Shown piece by piece: positions 53,028 to 61,946 of a DNA stretch of 64,000 bases. Under the pieces are notes generated by a model, which did not search any database, was not told the DNA's origin, and worked only from the letters and a program-made list of their open reading frames with translations. Origin of the DNA: Lachnospiraceae bacterium (GTDB lineage: Bacteria; Bacillota; Clostridia; Lachnospirales; Lachnospiraceae). Position 1 is the first letter of the stretch, and each line of letters opens with the position of its first letter. The position numbers were made by a program, and so were the translations under genes. Location: assembly GCA_029067205.1 (NCBI GenBank), contig JAIEEY010000079.1:1-64000 (forward strand), given 5' to 3'.

Positions 53028-54188
53028 TTATTTGTACGTATAACGCTCTGTCTCAAATAGCCAGCTTTGATATGGAAGAAGCTTTACCCCATCCTGATGC
53101 GCCTGCAGTAAAAAAAACATAAAGTACAAAATGCACACTGCAAAGATCATAACCGTAACTTTCCTGCGAATCCTTTGTTCTTTTATATTCTGCAGAATCA
53201 GCGGAATCATGAGCAGCTGGGATACCCCAAAGTAATAAGAAATACGTGTCACTACCGGCAAAAAAGAGAAAAATGTCCCCGTAACAAGCGCCAGCAGATT
53301 CAGCTGTCCATAAAACCGAAGCTCACGATACCAGCCCTGCTCCTTTAGCATCTCCCCAGCAGAAACGCCCCAATGGACATAAATGAACCATGCATACAAC
53401 ACAAGCACCGCCAAAGTACGCAATGTACTCGACAGGCTGCCGCCGCCTTCGAGATAAATTGTATTCTTATAGGACGGATACAGCACCAGAGCGAGCTTTA
53501 AGACCAATCCCCTTCCCAGAAAACAGGCTGTACTCACCACCAGCCCTGTCACAATCTGCCATCGTTTCCACCCGAAAGTGGCAATCCAGTACACAGGCAG
53601 CACCAGCAGGACAGATTTGTGAAACAATGCTGCTATACAGATCCAAAACACAAATTTCAAATAATCTTTTTCCAGTACATATTTCATGGAATAAAGTGCA
53701 ATCGAGAGTGCCAGGTAATACCGAACAGTATTAAACGTCTGAAAATACAGCCCCAATGTCATAAACAGGAAAAAAGTCTGCGGGAAACTGACACTCTGTC
53801 TTGCAAATGCCTTTAAGAAAAACAGTATCGTGACAAAGGCAAACACTGCAAACAACAGCTCGTAATACTCGCCGCCCGCAATCCCATACAGCAGCCTCAC
53901 CAGCCAGTTAAATCCCACCTCCGTCACAACATATCCACCTACATAAGCCTCATGGGCAGTCTGTGTATACTGTCTGTAGTCGTTGCCAATATCAAATCGA
54001 AGTGCCATCACCGCAAAAAGTATACAAAAAATTCCCGTGACCACCAGTCTGTTCTGAAAGTTTTTCCTCGTCCTCCGCCCATGATCCCATGCCAGCTCAC
54101 CAGGCTGAAATGGCGAAACCTGCTCTGCCATCCCACAAGTTACCGCCGCGATCAACAGATAAAATAAAATAGAAATGCTCCTCGTCAT
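53028..54188 (-). CDS. EpsG-family polysaccharide polymerase-like membrane protein
   Basis: A 386-residue polytopic protein with about ten membrane segments. LRFDIGNDYRQYT followed by EVGFNWLVRL is the EpsG-family signature; these proteins are thought to polymerise repeat units as Wzy does. The ATG at 54188 overlaps the upstream GT2 stop (ATGA). It is one of two polymerase candidates here, the other being at 18041-20707. Confidence 0.82.
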   Translation of the reverse strand: MTRSISILFYLLIAAVTCGMAEQVSPFQPGELAWDHGRRTRKNFQNRLVVTGIFCILFAVMALRFDIGNDYRQYTQTAHEAYVGGYVVTEVGFNWLVRLLYGIAGGEYYELLFAVFAFVTILFFLKAFARQSVSFPQTFFLFMTLGLYFQTFNTVRYYLALSIALYSMKYVLEKDYLKFVFWICIAALFHKSVLLVLPVYWIATFGWKRWQIVTGLVVSTACFLGRGLVLKLALVLYPSYKNTIYLEGGGSLSSTLRTLAVLVLYAWFIYVHWGVSAGEMLKEQGWYRELRFYGQLNLLALVTGTFFSFLPVVTRISYYFGVSQLLMIPLILQNIKEQRIRRKVTVMIFAVCILYFMFFLLQAHQDGVKLLPYQSWLFETERYTYK

Positions 54189-54967
54189 AATCCCTCTACC
54201 GACTTGATTCCCTTTTTCATCAGTGCCAGCGCATTTTTCCTGGGAATCGTGACACACATAACTTTACCGTGTGCCATGATAAAACGCGCTGCCATCAGAT
54301 AAGCCAGTCCGCCATACAGAAAGTGATACAACACACCCCTGTCAATAAAGAACTTGTCTGTATATCCCTGAAACCATGTGGACTCACGCTCCTGTTCCGC
54401 ACCAATCTCCACTGGCACTGCGTAGACCACAAGACCGTATTTCAGACAATCCTTCAAAAACAGACTGTCCTCCCCGTTACTGTACTTCGCCCCGCCTCCA
54501 AATAAAAGGGAAAATGTAATATGTGCCGCATGCAGTTTTCCGCGCCGCACAGCAAAAGAGTATGTGGGATAACGCCCTGCATTCCATATATGGACTCTAT
54601 GGTACTCTTTAGTATAGTACGTGGCCCGCGTCTCTCCCACACGCATATTAAACAGCAAAAAATCTGCCTCTGGATGCTCCTCAAAAGCATCCAGTACCCG
54701 TTTCTCATATCCTTTATCATAAATGATATCCTCGTCAGAGAACAGAACAATATCACCCTCTGCACGCATCAGTGCACTGTTCCTGCTCAACCCGACCCCC
54801 TTCTCTTTGAACTCGTAACATTGTATCCGCCTGCCATTATGCGTATATTCCTTATGTCCAAAATGGTCTGTCTGGTTGACAATGATCGCATCGCTCTCCA
54901 GATGCATGCGCTCTGCCAACGTTGACACATCCTGATTCACGGCAGATACCAATACCTGCAATTTCAT
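54185..54967 (-). CDS. Glycosyltransferase family 2 (divergent)
   Basis: A 260-residue GT-A-like enzyme. The KGVGLSRNSALMRAEGDIVLFSDEDIIY segment holds the acidic metal-binding motif, and GEDSLFLKDC the later acidic site. The usual N-terminal VPxYN is replaced by VLVSAVNQ. An in-frame GTG at 54979 is an alternative start; neither has ideal ribosome-site spacing. Donor unknown. Confidence 0.78.
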   Translation of the reverse strand: MKLQVLVSAVNQDVSTLAERMHLESDAIIVNQTDHFGHKEYTHNGRRIQCYEFKEKGVGLSRNSALMRAEGDIVLFSDEDIIYDKGYEKRVLDAFEEHPEADFLLFNMRVGETRATYYTKEYHRVHIWNAGRYPTYSFAVRRGKLHAAHITFSLLFGGGAKYSNGEDSLFLKDCLKYGLVVYAVPVEIGAEQERESTWFQGYTDKFFIDRGVLYHFLYGGLAYLMAARFIMAHGKVMCVTIPRKNALALMKKGIKSVEGL

Positions 54968-55066
54968 CCTTCCCGTCACATCCTTCCTGTCCCCCCTACT
55001 TGCGCGCCGCTGATATGTTACTTCTGCGGCTCGTTTCCTATATGAAAAACGTTCATATATGGTTTT

Positions 55067-56149
55067 TCACATTCGCATTGGCGTGTGCACAGCATGTGCA
55101 TAGTAAATCCGCATCCACGTTCTATCTGCCCCCGTGAGCACTGCTGCAGCAACCCTGCCTCCATGCAGCCGCACATAATCAATCTCATCTGCTATTCTTT
55201 CCCTGTATGATTTTCCAAATGGAATTACCGCTACTACCACAGTATTTTCCTGCCCAAAAAGCTTGATATCCTTCTCTGCATCATAAATCTGAAAATACGA
55301 GGCATCCGGCAATCCCCTGTCCAGAATCTCCTGCTGAAGCAGTGCTGCCTCCTGCCCGTCAGACGCGTCCATCAGCAAAATCCGCGAATATTTTTCCGTC
55401 AGCCTTTTTAAACCTGCCTCCAGTTTCTTTGCCTGCCCCTGCTCCATTGTACTACTTCCCTTGTTACGGTGTCCTTCCCGAAATGTCATTCCATAGGCTG
55501 GAATCCCCAGACGCAGCATGATATCACCTTTCGTATAAAACACAGAACCCATGCAAAAACAAAAGGCAGTCACAAAGATTCCGATCCCCGCCGCAATGAC
55601 AGCGCCCAGAAATGCCGCCCGCCACGCAAAATATGGTATCTCCTCCTGTACGATCCCCTGATCTTCAATCTTTTCGATGGAAGAAAACTCCTCCTTAGCC
55701 ACACCAAACTCATTCAATGCTGTCCCAATGGCATCTTTGATCTCCTCCACCTGTGCGGCATCCTGCCCTTTGACAGTGATCGTCAGATAGCGCACATCCG
55801 ACAGGATATCAGCCTTTAGCATCTCACTGACCTGACTCCGCTCATATCCGTCCCCCAGCAGTTCCATCGCCCTGCCAAGGATTCCGTCTGTTGCAAGAAC
55901 ATCATTCCATGTAAAATCATTGTACCAGTGTCTCGCATCGTCCTGTCCTTTGTCAAATGCGACATAGTACTCCGTCTCCGACACATAACAGCGATTCTGC
56001 AGTTTTACCAAAACCACAAACAAATTAAGACCGCTGCCCAATATGGCACCGGCCACTGCCAAGATAAACAGTTTCGGCAGTTTTATTATGAAAGTTGCAA
56101 ACATTGCCCTGCTGTCAACCCCCTGCTGCATCAATTCAATTTCCTCCAT
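55067..56149 (-). CDS. Wzz/YveK-type polysaccharide co-polymerase with degenerate kinase-like C-terminus
   Basis: A 360-residue protein. Membrane helices at about 20-48 and 178-202 flank an extracytoplasmic region, the Wzz layout that sets chain length. The cytoplasmic part (about 230-360) resembles the BY-kinase domain of Wzc in its later strands (VVVAVIPFGKSY, GGRVAAAVLTGAD) but has no Walker A motif. No separate tyrosine kinase is in the window. The ATG shares one base with the stop of the upstream transferase. Confidence 0.75.
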   Translation of the reverse strand: MEEIELMQQGVDSRAMFATFIIKLPKLFILAVAGAILGSGLNLFVVLVKLQNRCYVSETEYYVAFDKGQDDARHWYNDFTWNDVLATDGILGRAMELLGDGYERSQVSEMLKADILSDVRYLTITVKGQDAAQVEEIKDAIGTALNEFGVAKEEFSSIEKIEDQGIVQEEIPYFAWRAAFLGAVIAAGIGIFVTAFCFCMGSVFYTKGDIMLRLGIPAYGMTFREGHRNKGSSTMEQGQAKKLEAGLKRLTEKYSRILLMDASDGQEAALLQQEILDRGLPDASYFQIYDAEKDIKLFGQENTVVVAVIPFGKSYRERIADEIDYVRLHGGRVAAAVLTGADRTWMRIYYAHAVHTPMRM

Positions 56150-57531
56150 TACTCCTTCTCTTTCTTCATCGCAGTTGTCTGATTCTGCTCTACTCCTTCT
56201 GTACTCTCCGCCTGAAACAGAATTTTGAGTGTCAGAAGCATCAGTTTCAGATCCAGCCATACACTGTAATTCTCAATATAAAATAAATCCAGCTTGAGCT
56301 TGTCATACGGAGTCGTATTGTACTTTCCATACACCTGCGCATATCCTGCAAGCCCCGCTTTCACCTTCGTCCGAAACGTAAACTCCGGCATCTCCTCCTG
56401 ATACTGCCGGATAATCTCAGGACGCTCAGGACGCGGGCCGATAAAGGACATCTCCCCACTCAATATATTAAAAAGCTGTGGCAGTTCATCGATCCTCACT
56501 TTTCTAATAAATCTGCCGACCGGCGTGATACGGCTGTCATTCTTGGAGGCAAGCCTTGCAACACCATCCTTCTCCGCATCTGTCCGCATGCTCCGGAATT
56601 TCAGGATCTGAAACTCCCTCATATCGCGCGTACACCTGACCTGCTTATACAGGACAGGACCGCCGTCATACAGCTTGATCGCAATCGCTGTCACAAGCAT
56701 AAAAGGGGAGGTCAGCACCATCAGGATCAGTGCACAGACAACATCGATCAAACGTTTCACGACACGCTGCTCGATCGTCATCGCATATTCCCTGGTGAGC
56801 AGGATCGGCGTATCAAACAGATGAAGCTGGTCAGCACCTTTGATCATAATATCCGGAATCTTGGGCATCATATATACCCGGATACCCCTGCTGTAACAAA
56901 ATTTCAGGAGCTTATTGCGGAGTGCTGTATCCATATCCCACAGCACAACCCCGTCATAACAGCTCACGATCTCGCGTTCCAGCGCCTCCAGTCCATCGCT
57001 CTGTGCCGCACATTTGATGATATTGTACTTATCCCTGCGCGTCTCAAACTTCTTTAAAATATCCTCTGTCGGCCGCTCACCGCTGATAAACAGCAGATTC
57101 TTCGGTGGAAAAAAGCGCTGGTAAAGCTTGTGGCTTACCAATGTCCACGATGCCGACACTACGATCTGCCCCAGCATCATCAACAATAATGGATAAGGCG
57201 TGACAAGTCCCAGCGACAATAGTGAGATCTGAAAATAAGAGACAATATTTGCACACAATAACGAAATCACCTGAGAGAAAAATACATCCATCGGCTTTAA
57301 GTACCCCACCTTAAGCCCGCCATAAGTCGCCGTAAAAAATAACAGCAATATAAAATAAACGGCTGCCAGAAGCCAGAAGCCCTTTCTGTGAAAGCTTCGC
57401 CACATGCCGCTCTGCATAATGTCATTATACACCTTATACCAGACATAGATATACAATACTGTCTGGAACACAAGCCCGATCAATGACATCTGCAATATAA
57501 TCGTTCTCTTCGCTGCCTCTATCCGTCCCAC
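56149..57531 (-). CDS. Polyprenyl-phosphate phosphoglycosyltransferase, WcaJ/CpsE-like
   Basis: A 460-residue protein with four to five N-terminal membrane segments, a central nucleotide-sugar-independent region (about 135-240), and the bacterial sugar transferase domain with ILKFRSMRTDAEKDG, RIDELPQLFNIL, SFIGPRPERPE and KAGLAGYAQVYGKY. It moves hexose-1-phosphate to undecaprenyl phosphate to start a polymer. The start is GTG at 57531 with GGAGG 7 nt upstream. Confidence 0.92.
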   Translation of the reverse strand: MGRIEAAKRTIILQMSLIGLVFQTVLYIYVWYKVYNDIMQSGMWRSFHRKGFWLLAAVYFILLLFFTATYGGLKVGYLKPMDVFFSQVISLLCANIVSYFQISLLSLGLVTPYPLLLMMLGQIVVSASWTLVSHKLYQRFFPPKNLLFISGERPTEDILKKFETRRDKYNIIKCAAQSDGLEALEREIVSCYDGVVLWDMDTALRNKLLKFCYSRGIRVYMMPKIPDIMIKGADQLHLFDTPILLTREYAMTIEQRVVKRLIDVVCALILMVLTSPFMLVTAIAIKLYDGGPVLYKQVRCTRDMREFQILKFRSMRTDAEKDGVARLASKNDSRITPVGRFIRKVRIDELPQLFNILSGEMSFIGPRPERPEIIRQYQEEMPEFTFRTKVKAGLAGYAQVYGKYNTTPYDKLKLDLFYIENYSVWLDLKLMLLTLKILFQAESTEGVEQNQTTAMKKEKE

Positions 57532-57546
57532 TGTCCAGCCTCCAAC

Positions 57547-58311
57547 CTAAATCCGCCGCAAAACCGCCCTGACTGCCCAAAAACACATATAGTATGCACT
57601 TCTCATGACAGACAGCTGTTCCTGCCTGCGGTACAAATTCCATATTCTCCTGACTGCAGTCAGTTTGTTTGATGACAATGTATCTGCACTTCTTCTATAT
57701 TTAACCAGATTTTCGTCGATGCCATATCCCGCCCCATGCTTTTTGAGAATCCGCCACCATGTCGCTGTATCTTCGCTGGCAATATATGGCATACAGATAT
57801 CCTCATCTGGTATTTTATTCCTGTCGATCATCACTGTCGATGTAAAAATAGTCGTATTTTTCAATGCCTGCCGATACGTAATATGTTCTGGTACATGCAC
57901 CACTTTCCCAAGCCCTGTACCCGACACATCCGCAAACTCATACCCCATAAACACAAATCCCGTATCCGCGTTTTTGATCGATTCCAACTCAATCTTAAGC
58001 TTATCCGGCAGCCAGATGTCATCTGCATCCAGAAAACAGAGATACTGTCCACAGGCCTCTTCAATACCCCGGTTTCTCGCTTTTGCAGCGCCGCCATTTT
58101 CGTCCAATTCGATCAGCCTGATCCGCTTATCCTCTCCACTTTTCCGATTAATGATCTCCCTGCTCTGATCCGTCGAACAGTCGTCCACAAGCAAAAGCTC
58201 CCATTCAGCATAAGTCTGCTTCTGTACATAGCTGATCGTCTCAGCAATAAACCGCTCCGCGTTATACACCGGAACAACGATACTTACAAGTCCAGTCCTT
58301 CTCTCCATCAT
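57547..58311 (-). CDS. Glycosyltransferase family 2
   Basis: A 254-residue GT-A enzyme with VSIVVPVYNAERFI, VDDCSTDQS and LDADDIWLPDKL, typical of capsule GT2 enzymes. It ends 16 nt before the initiating transferase gene, so it may add the second sugar of that repeat; this is inference. ATGATG begins the frame, with a weak ribosome site. Confidence 0.88.
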   Translation of the reverse strand: MMERRTGLVSIVVPVYNAERFIAETISYVQKQTYAEWELLLVDDCSTDQSREIINRKSGEDKRIRLIELDENGGAAKARNRGIEEACGQYLCFLDADDIWLPDKLKIELESIKNADTGFVFMGYEFADVSGTGLGKVVHVPEHITYRQALKNTTIFTSTVMIDRNKIPDEDICMPYIASEDTATWWRILKKHGAGYGIDENLVKYRRSADTLSSNKLTAVRRIWNLYRRQEQLSVMRSAYYMCFWAVRAVLRRI

Positions 58312-58318
58312 ACCACAA

Positions 58319-59266
58319 TTAAAACTCCTCTTTAATAAGGTATTTCGGTCTGTCCTTTACTTCCATATACATCTTACTCATATACTGTCCCATAATACCA
58401 AGGCATAGCAGCTGTACACCGCCAATCAGGGAGATAATACACATCATAGATGGCCAGCCTGCCACCGGATCCCCATATATCAAAGCCCTGACGAAGATAA
58501 ATATCATAAACACAAAAGCGATAACGCAGAACAGAATGCCAAACACCGACGCAACGGACAAGGGCGCTGTCGAAAATGCCATAATCCCGTCCAGAGAATA
58601 CAGAAACAGCTTCCAAAACGACCACTTTGTCTCTCCCGCAACTCTTTTTATATTTTCATATTCAATCCATTTGGTCCTGTATCCAACCCATCCAAAAATT
58701 CCCTTGGAAAAGCGGTTATACTCTTTCATAGCCAGAATTGCATCTGTCACCTGTCTTGTCATCAATCGGTAATCCCTTGCACCGTCCACAATCTCTGTCT
58801 TTGAGATCTTGCGCATCAGACCATAGAACCGTCTGGCAAAAAAAGAACGAATAGGCGGCTCCCCTTTTCTGTCCACACGTCTTGTCGCTACCGAATCGTA
58901 CCCCTCTTCAATGTAGCCATACATCTCCGGCAAGATCGCCGGCGGATCCTGCAGGTCCGCATCCATAAGCACTGTAAAGTCCCCGACTGCTTTCTCAAGG
59001 CCTGCAATAATGGCAGCTTCCTTTCCGAAATTGCGGGAAAACGATACAAGATGCACACGCTCATCGCTCTCATGAAGCGCCTTTACAGCTTCCACCGTAC
59101 CATCCTTTGATCCGTCATCCACAAATATAAACTCTAACTCCACATTCTTCTCTCGAAAAAATGTTTCCTGCTTCACTGTCTCTGCATAGAAATGCGGAAC
59201 ACTCTCCTCCTCATTATAGCAGGGCACAATAATGCTCAAAATCTTAGAATCTGCCTTCAACCACAT
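58319..59266 (-). CDS. Polyprenyl-phosphate glycosyltransferase, GT2 (GtrB-like)
   Basis: A 315-residue DPM1/GtrB-type enzyme. LSIIVPCYNEEES opens the GT-A domain; VDDGSKDGT, SRNFGKEAAIIAGL and MDADLQDPP follow. Two C-terminal membrane helices (about 228-295). It makes a polyprenyl-phosphate sugar for GT-C enzymes. It is the second such enzyme, with the one at 25150-26106, suggesting two donor sugars for the several GT-C proteins. The ribosome site GGGAGGAG is strong. Confidence 0.9.
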   Translation of the reverse strand: MWLKADSKILSIIVPCYNEEESVPHFYAETVKQETFFREKNVELEFIFVDDGSKDGTVEAVKALHESDERVHLVSFSRNFGKEAAIIAGLEKAVGDFTVLMDADLQDPPAILPEMYGYIEEGYDSVATRRVDRKGEPPIRSFFARRFYGLMRKISKTEIVDGARDYRLMTRQVTDAILAMKEYNRFSKGIFGWVGYRTKWIEYENIKRVAGETKWSFWKLFLYSLDGIMAFSTAPLSVASVFGILFCVIAFVFMIFIFVRALIYGDPVAGWPSMMCIISLIGGVQLLCLGIMGQYMSKMYMEVKDRPKYLIKEEF

Positions 59267-59282
59267 TCTCCTCCCATTAAAT

Positions 59283-59670
59283 CCTAGGGTGTGTTTCTGA
59301 AAAATCCAACGAACATTTCTATGACCTTCGTATTGGTAGGTCTTATCGTCCCGTCGCCGTAGATTTCTTTAAAAAAAGTTTTCAATGACTCTGGATCTCC
59401 CTTGTTCCACGCAGTCTCGATCGCGTTTCGTATTGCACGTTCCACTTGTTTATCTGTAGTATTAAAACGCTTCGCCACTTCAGGATACAAGCGTTTCGTG
59501 ACTGAGCTTAGGACTTCAGGCTCCTGATAGGCTATCCATACTGCCTCCCGCAGATAACGATAGCCCTTCTGCCTTGCCCGGAATCCACATTTAACCATAT
59601 GGTATGTAGTTCGTCTATAGATATTTACTCTCGAACGCTCATCATCCATATTTACTTTCATCACACCCTA
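59283..59670. mobile_element. Putative small element carrying the Spo0A-C gene
   Basis: TAGGGTGTG at 59285-59293 and its inverse CACACCCTA at 59662-59670 bracket the Spo0A-C gene. The left end continues as GTTTCTGAAAAAT, close to the ends of the 64-bp element at 37643-37706. The right match is only 9 bp, so this is a hypothesis. Confidence 0.35.
59284..59661 (-). CDS. Orphan Spo0A C-terminal DNA-binding-domain protein
   Basis: A 125-residue protein that matches the effector domain of Spo0A. LYPEVAKRFNTT, VERAIRNAIETAWNKG (recognition helix region) and RPTNTKVIEMF line up with the sporulation master regulator. The receiver domain is absent, so it cannot be switched by phosphorylation in the usual way. 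It may bind 0A-box-like sites, or be the gene of a small mobile element. It splits the precursor genes from the Wzy block. A GTG at 59664 directly precedes the ATG. Confidence 0.85.
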   Translation of the reverse strand: MKVNMDDERSRVNIYRRTTYHMVKCGFRARQKGYRYLREAVWIAYQEPEVLSSVTKRLYPEVAKRFNTTDKQVERAIRNAIETAWNKGDPESLKTFFKEIYGDGTIRPTNTKVIEMFVGFFRNTP

Positions 59671-59677
59671 ATTTAAT

Positions 59678-59813
59678 TGTTACTGTTCACTCCGTTCCAG
59701 TAACAATTAAAAATCCATGCAAAATTTGCTTCGCAAATGGATTTTTACCTGCTGACTGTACGTTTTCTTACGGACTTAGCAGTAAATGCTAAGTCCTGAT
59801 ATGAACAGTAACA
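59678..59813. repeat. 136-bp nested inverted-repeat region
   Basis: A 12-bp perfect inverted repeat (TGTTACTGTTCA at 59678-59689, TGAACAGTAACA at 59802-59813) encloses three hairpins: TTAATTGTTACTG/CAGTAACAATTAA (59673-59710), AAAAATCCAT/ATGGATTTTT (59709-59746) and GGACTTAGCA/TGCTAAGTCC (59772-59796). No gene fits inside. Confidence 0.75.
59709..59746 (-). terminator. Likely intrinsic terminator after fcl
   Basis: A 10-bp stem AAAAATCCAT/ATGGATTTTT with a further inner stem, followed by a T-run in both directions. It is about 100 nt downstream of the fcl stop and could end the precursor operon before the Spo0A-C gene. Confidence 0.5.
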
Positions 59814-59848
59814 TTTGATTTACCCTGTAGCACTCCTCAGTCATTTCG

Positions 59849-60790
59849 CTATAGTCTGGCGTCTTTCACATTCTCCTTAAACCAGTCGTAGGCAAGCTGC
59901 ACACCCTCCTCAAGTTCTACCTTGTGCGTCCATCCAAGGTTATGAAGCTTTGTCACATCTGTCAGTTTTCGCGGTGTACCATCCGGCATATCCTGATTCC
60001 ATACAATCTCCCCCTGATATCCCACCACACGCTGAACTGTCTCTGCCAGCTCCTTAATTGTCACTTCCTTGCCAGTGCCGATATTTACATGCTGCTCTCC
60101 ATCATAATGTTCCAGCAGGAACACGCAGGCATCCGCCATGTCATCCACATATAAAAACTCGCGAAGCGGTGTTCCCGTCCCCCACAACTCTACGCTCGGA
60201 GCATTGTTTATCTTCGCATCATGAAATTTCCGAATCATCGCCGGCATAACATGGGAGCCCGACAAATCATAATTGTCATACGGTCCATAGAGATTCGTCG
60301 GCATACAGCTGATAAAATCATCACCGTACTGTCTCTTGTAGAATTTGCACATCTCCAGACCAGAGATCTTTGCGATTGCATATGCCTCGTTTGTCTCCTC
60401 CAAAGGTCCCGTAAGCAGTGCATCCTCTGGAATCGGCTGGGGTGCCATCCTTGGATAGATACAAGTGCTTCCAAGGAATAAAAGCTTCTTAACCTGATAG
60501 TCGTGACAACACTTGATCACATTGCACTGAATCTGCATATTCTCGTAGGCAAACTCTGCCGGTGTCGTGTTGTTGGCATTGATTCCACCAACCTTTGCCG
60601 CTGCAAGCACGACCACATCCGGCCGCTCCGTCTCAAAAAATGCTTTCACTGCCTGCTGGTTTGTTAGGTCAAGCTCTATGTGCGTCCTGCCGATCACATT
60701 CGTATATCCCTTTGCTTCAAGGTTTCTCACAATAGCAGAACCCACAAGTCCTCTGTGCCCTGCTATATATATCTTGTCCGACTTATTCAT
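59849..60790 (-). CDS. fcl: GDP-L-fucose synthase
   Basis: A 313-residue SDR epimerase-reductase with [17 protein letters not shown], the YAIAK catalytic pair and [11 protein letters not shown], all typical of Fcl/WcaG. It turns GDP-4-keto-6-deoxymannose into GDP-L-fucose. The ATG at 60790 has GGAGGAAG just upstream and overlaps the gmd stop by 8 nt, so the two are coupled. The frame extends to 60826 without a better start. Confidence 0.95.
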   Translation of the reverse strand: MNKSDKIYIAGHRGLVGSAIVRNLEAKGYTNVIGRTHIELDLTNQQAVKAFFETERPDVVVLAAAKVGGINANNTTPAEFAYENMQIQCNVIKCCHDYQVKKLLFLGSTCIYPRMAPQPIPEDALLTGPLEETNEAYAIAKISGLEMCKFYKRQYGDDFISCMPTNLYGPYDNYDLSGSHVMPAMIRKFHDAKINNAPSVELWGTGTPLREFLYVDDMADACVFLLEHYDGEQHVNIGTGKEVTIKELAETVQRVVGYQGEIVWNQDMPDGTPRKLTDVTKLHNLGWTHKVELEEGVQLAYDWFKENVKDARL

Positions 60791-61865
60791 TGCTTCCTCC
60801 GTCCTTGCTGTTTTTATATTGTACACAGGACATTCCCGTGACCGCTCTCATGTCTGCGTCCATCATCATAGACACAAGCCCTTTAAAATCAACCTTTCGT
60901 TTCCAGCCAAGCTCCTTCTCCGCCTTGGCAGGATTTCCCCAGAGGAATTCCACTTCTGCCGGACGGTAAAACTCAGGATTGACATCGACAAGCAGCTTCC
61001 CTGTCCCAGCGTCATATCCCTTCTCGCCAACACCCTCGCCTTCCCAGCGAATGGCAAAACCGAGCTCTGCAAATGCCGCCTCAACAAACTGGCGTACTGT
61101 ATGTGTTTCATTGGTGGCAAGCACATAGTCACCAGGAGTATTCTGCTGAAGCATCAGCCACATTCCTTCCACATAGTCGCCCGCAAACCCCCAGTCTCTC
61201 TTGGCATTCATATTTCCCAGGGAAAGCTTGTCCTGTTTTCCTGCGATGATATTTGCAATGGCGAGTGTAATCTTTCTGGTCACAAAATTCTCACCGCGCC
61301 GCGGCGATTCATGGTTAAACAATATTCCGTTGCACGCAAACATATTGTAAGACTCTCTGTAATTGACCGTAATCCAATAGGAATATAGCTTTGCTACACC
61401 ATAGGGACTCTTGGGATAAAACGGCGTCGTCTCACTCTGCGGCGCTGTCTCTGGAAGCCCTCCAAAAAGCTCTGACGTAGATGCCTGGTAGTATCTGCAG
61501 TTACCGCCATTTACCCGGATCGCCTCCAACAGCTTCAATGTGCTGACACCTGTCGCATCCGCAGTGTACTCTGGAACCTCAAACGACACCCCCACATGCG
61601 ACTGTGCAGCAAGATTATACACTTCAGTCGGTCTGATCTCTCCGATAATCCGCATCAGATTGGAGGAGTCTGTCGTATCTGCAAAATGCAGAAAAAATTT
61701 TACCTTGTAGTACTCTGATTTGATCAGATGATCGATGCGCATCGTGTTTGATATACTGTGCCTTCTGATCAGACCATGCACCTCATATCCCTTCGCAAGC
61801 AGAAACTCTGCCAGATAAGACCCATCCTGCCCCGTGATTCCAGTGATCAATGCTATATTATTCAT
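60783..61865 (-). CDS. gmd: GDP-mannose 4,6-dehydratase
   Basis: A 360-residue SDR enzyme with the [15 protein letters not shown] nucleotide motif, STSELFGG and [12 protein letters not shown] (YxxxK), and [17 protein letters not shown], the conserved Gmd segment. It makes GDP-4-keto-6-deoxymannose for Fcl. A promoter lies in the gap upstream. GDP-mannose synthesis genes are not in the window. Confidence 0.96.
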   Translation of the reverse strand: MNNIALITGITGQDGSYLAEFLLAKGYEVHGLIRRHSISNTMRIDHLIKSEYYKVKFFLHFADTTDSSNLMRIIGEIRPTEVYNLAAQSHVGVSFEVPEYTADATGVSTLKLLEAIRVNGGNCRYYQASTSELFGGLPETAPQSETTPFYPKSPYGVAKLYSYWITVNYRESYNMFACNGILFNHESPRRGENFVTRKITLAIANIIAGKQDKLSLGNMNAKRDWGFAGDYVEGMWLMLQQNTPGDYVLATNETHTVRQFVEAAFAELGFAIRWEGEGVGEKGYDAGTGKLLVDVNPEFYRPAEVEFLWGNPAKAEKELGWKRKVDFKGLVSMMMDADMRAVTGMSCVQYKNSKDGGSNE

Positions 61866-61917
61866 ATCTTACTTGTTTCCTTTCTTATATTTAACCACAA
61901 TATTCCATTTTTCTTTT

Positions 61918-61946
61918 AGTATACATATAGTTTGTCAGAAAGACAA
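61918..61946 (-). promoter_or_regulatory. Sigma-A-type promoter for gmd-fcl
   Basis: In gene sense TTGTCT, 17 bases, TATACT, ending 52 nt before the gmd ATG. The -35 lies in the last codons of rmlD. Confidence 0.55.

Noticed and set aside
59284-59661. Full-length Spo0A or a broken spo0A pseudogene
   Set aside because: The domain is intact with its own start and stop, and no receiver-domain remnant lies upstream, where the sequence is inverted repeats.
59678-59813. CRISPR array or riboswitch in the inverted-repeat region
   Set aside because: There are no evenly spaced direct repeats or spacers, and no recognised riboswitch core or fitting downstream gene.
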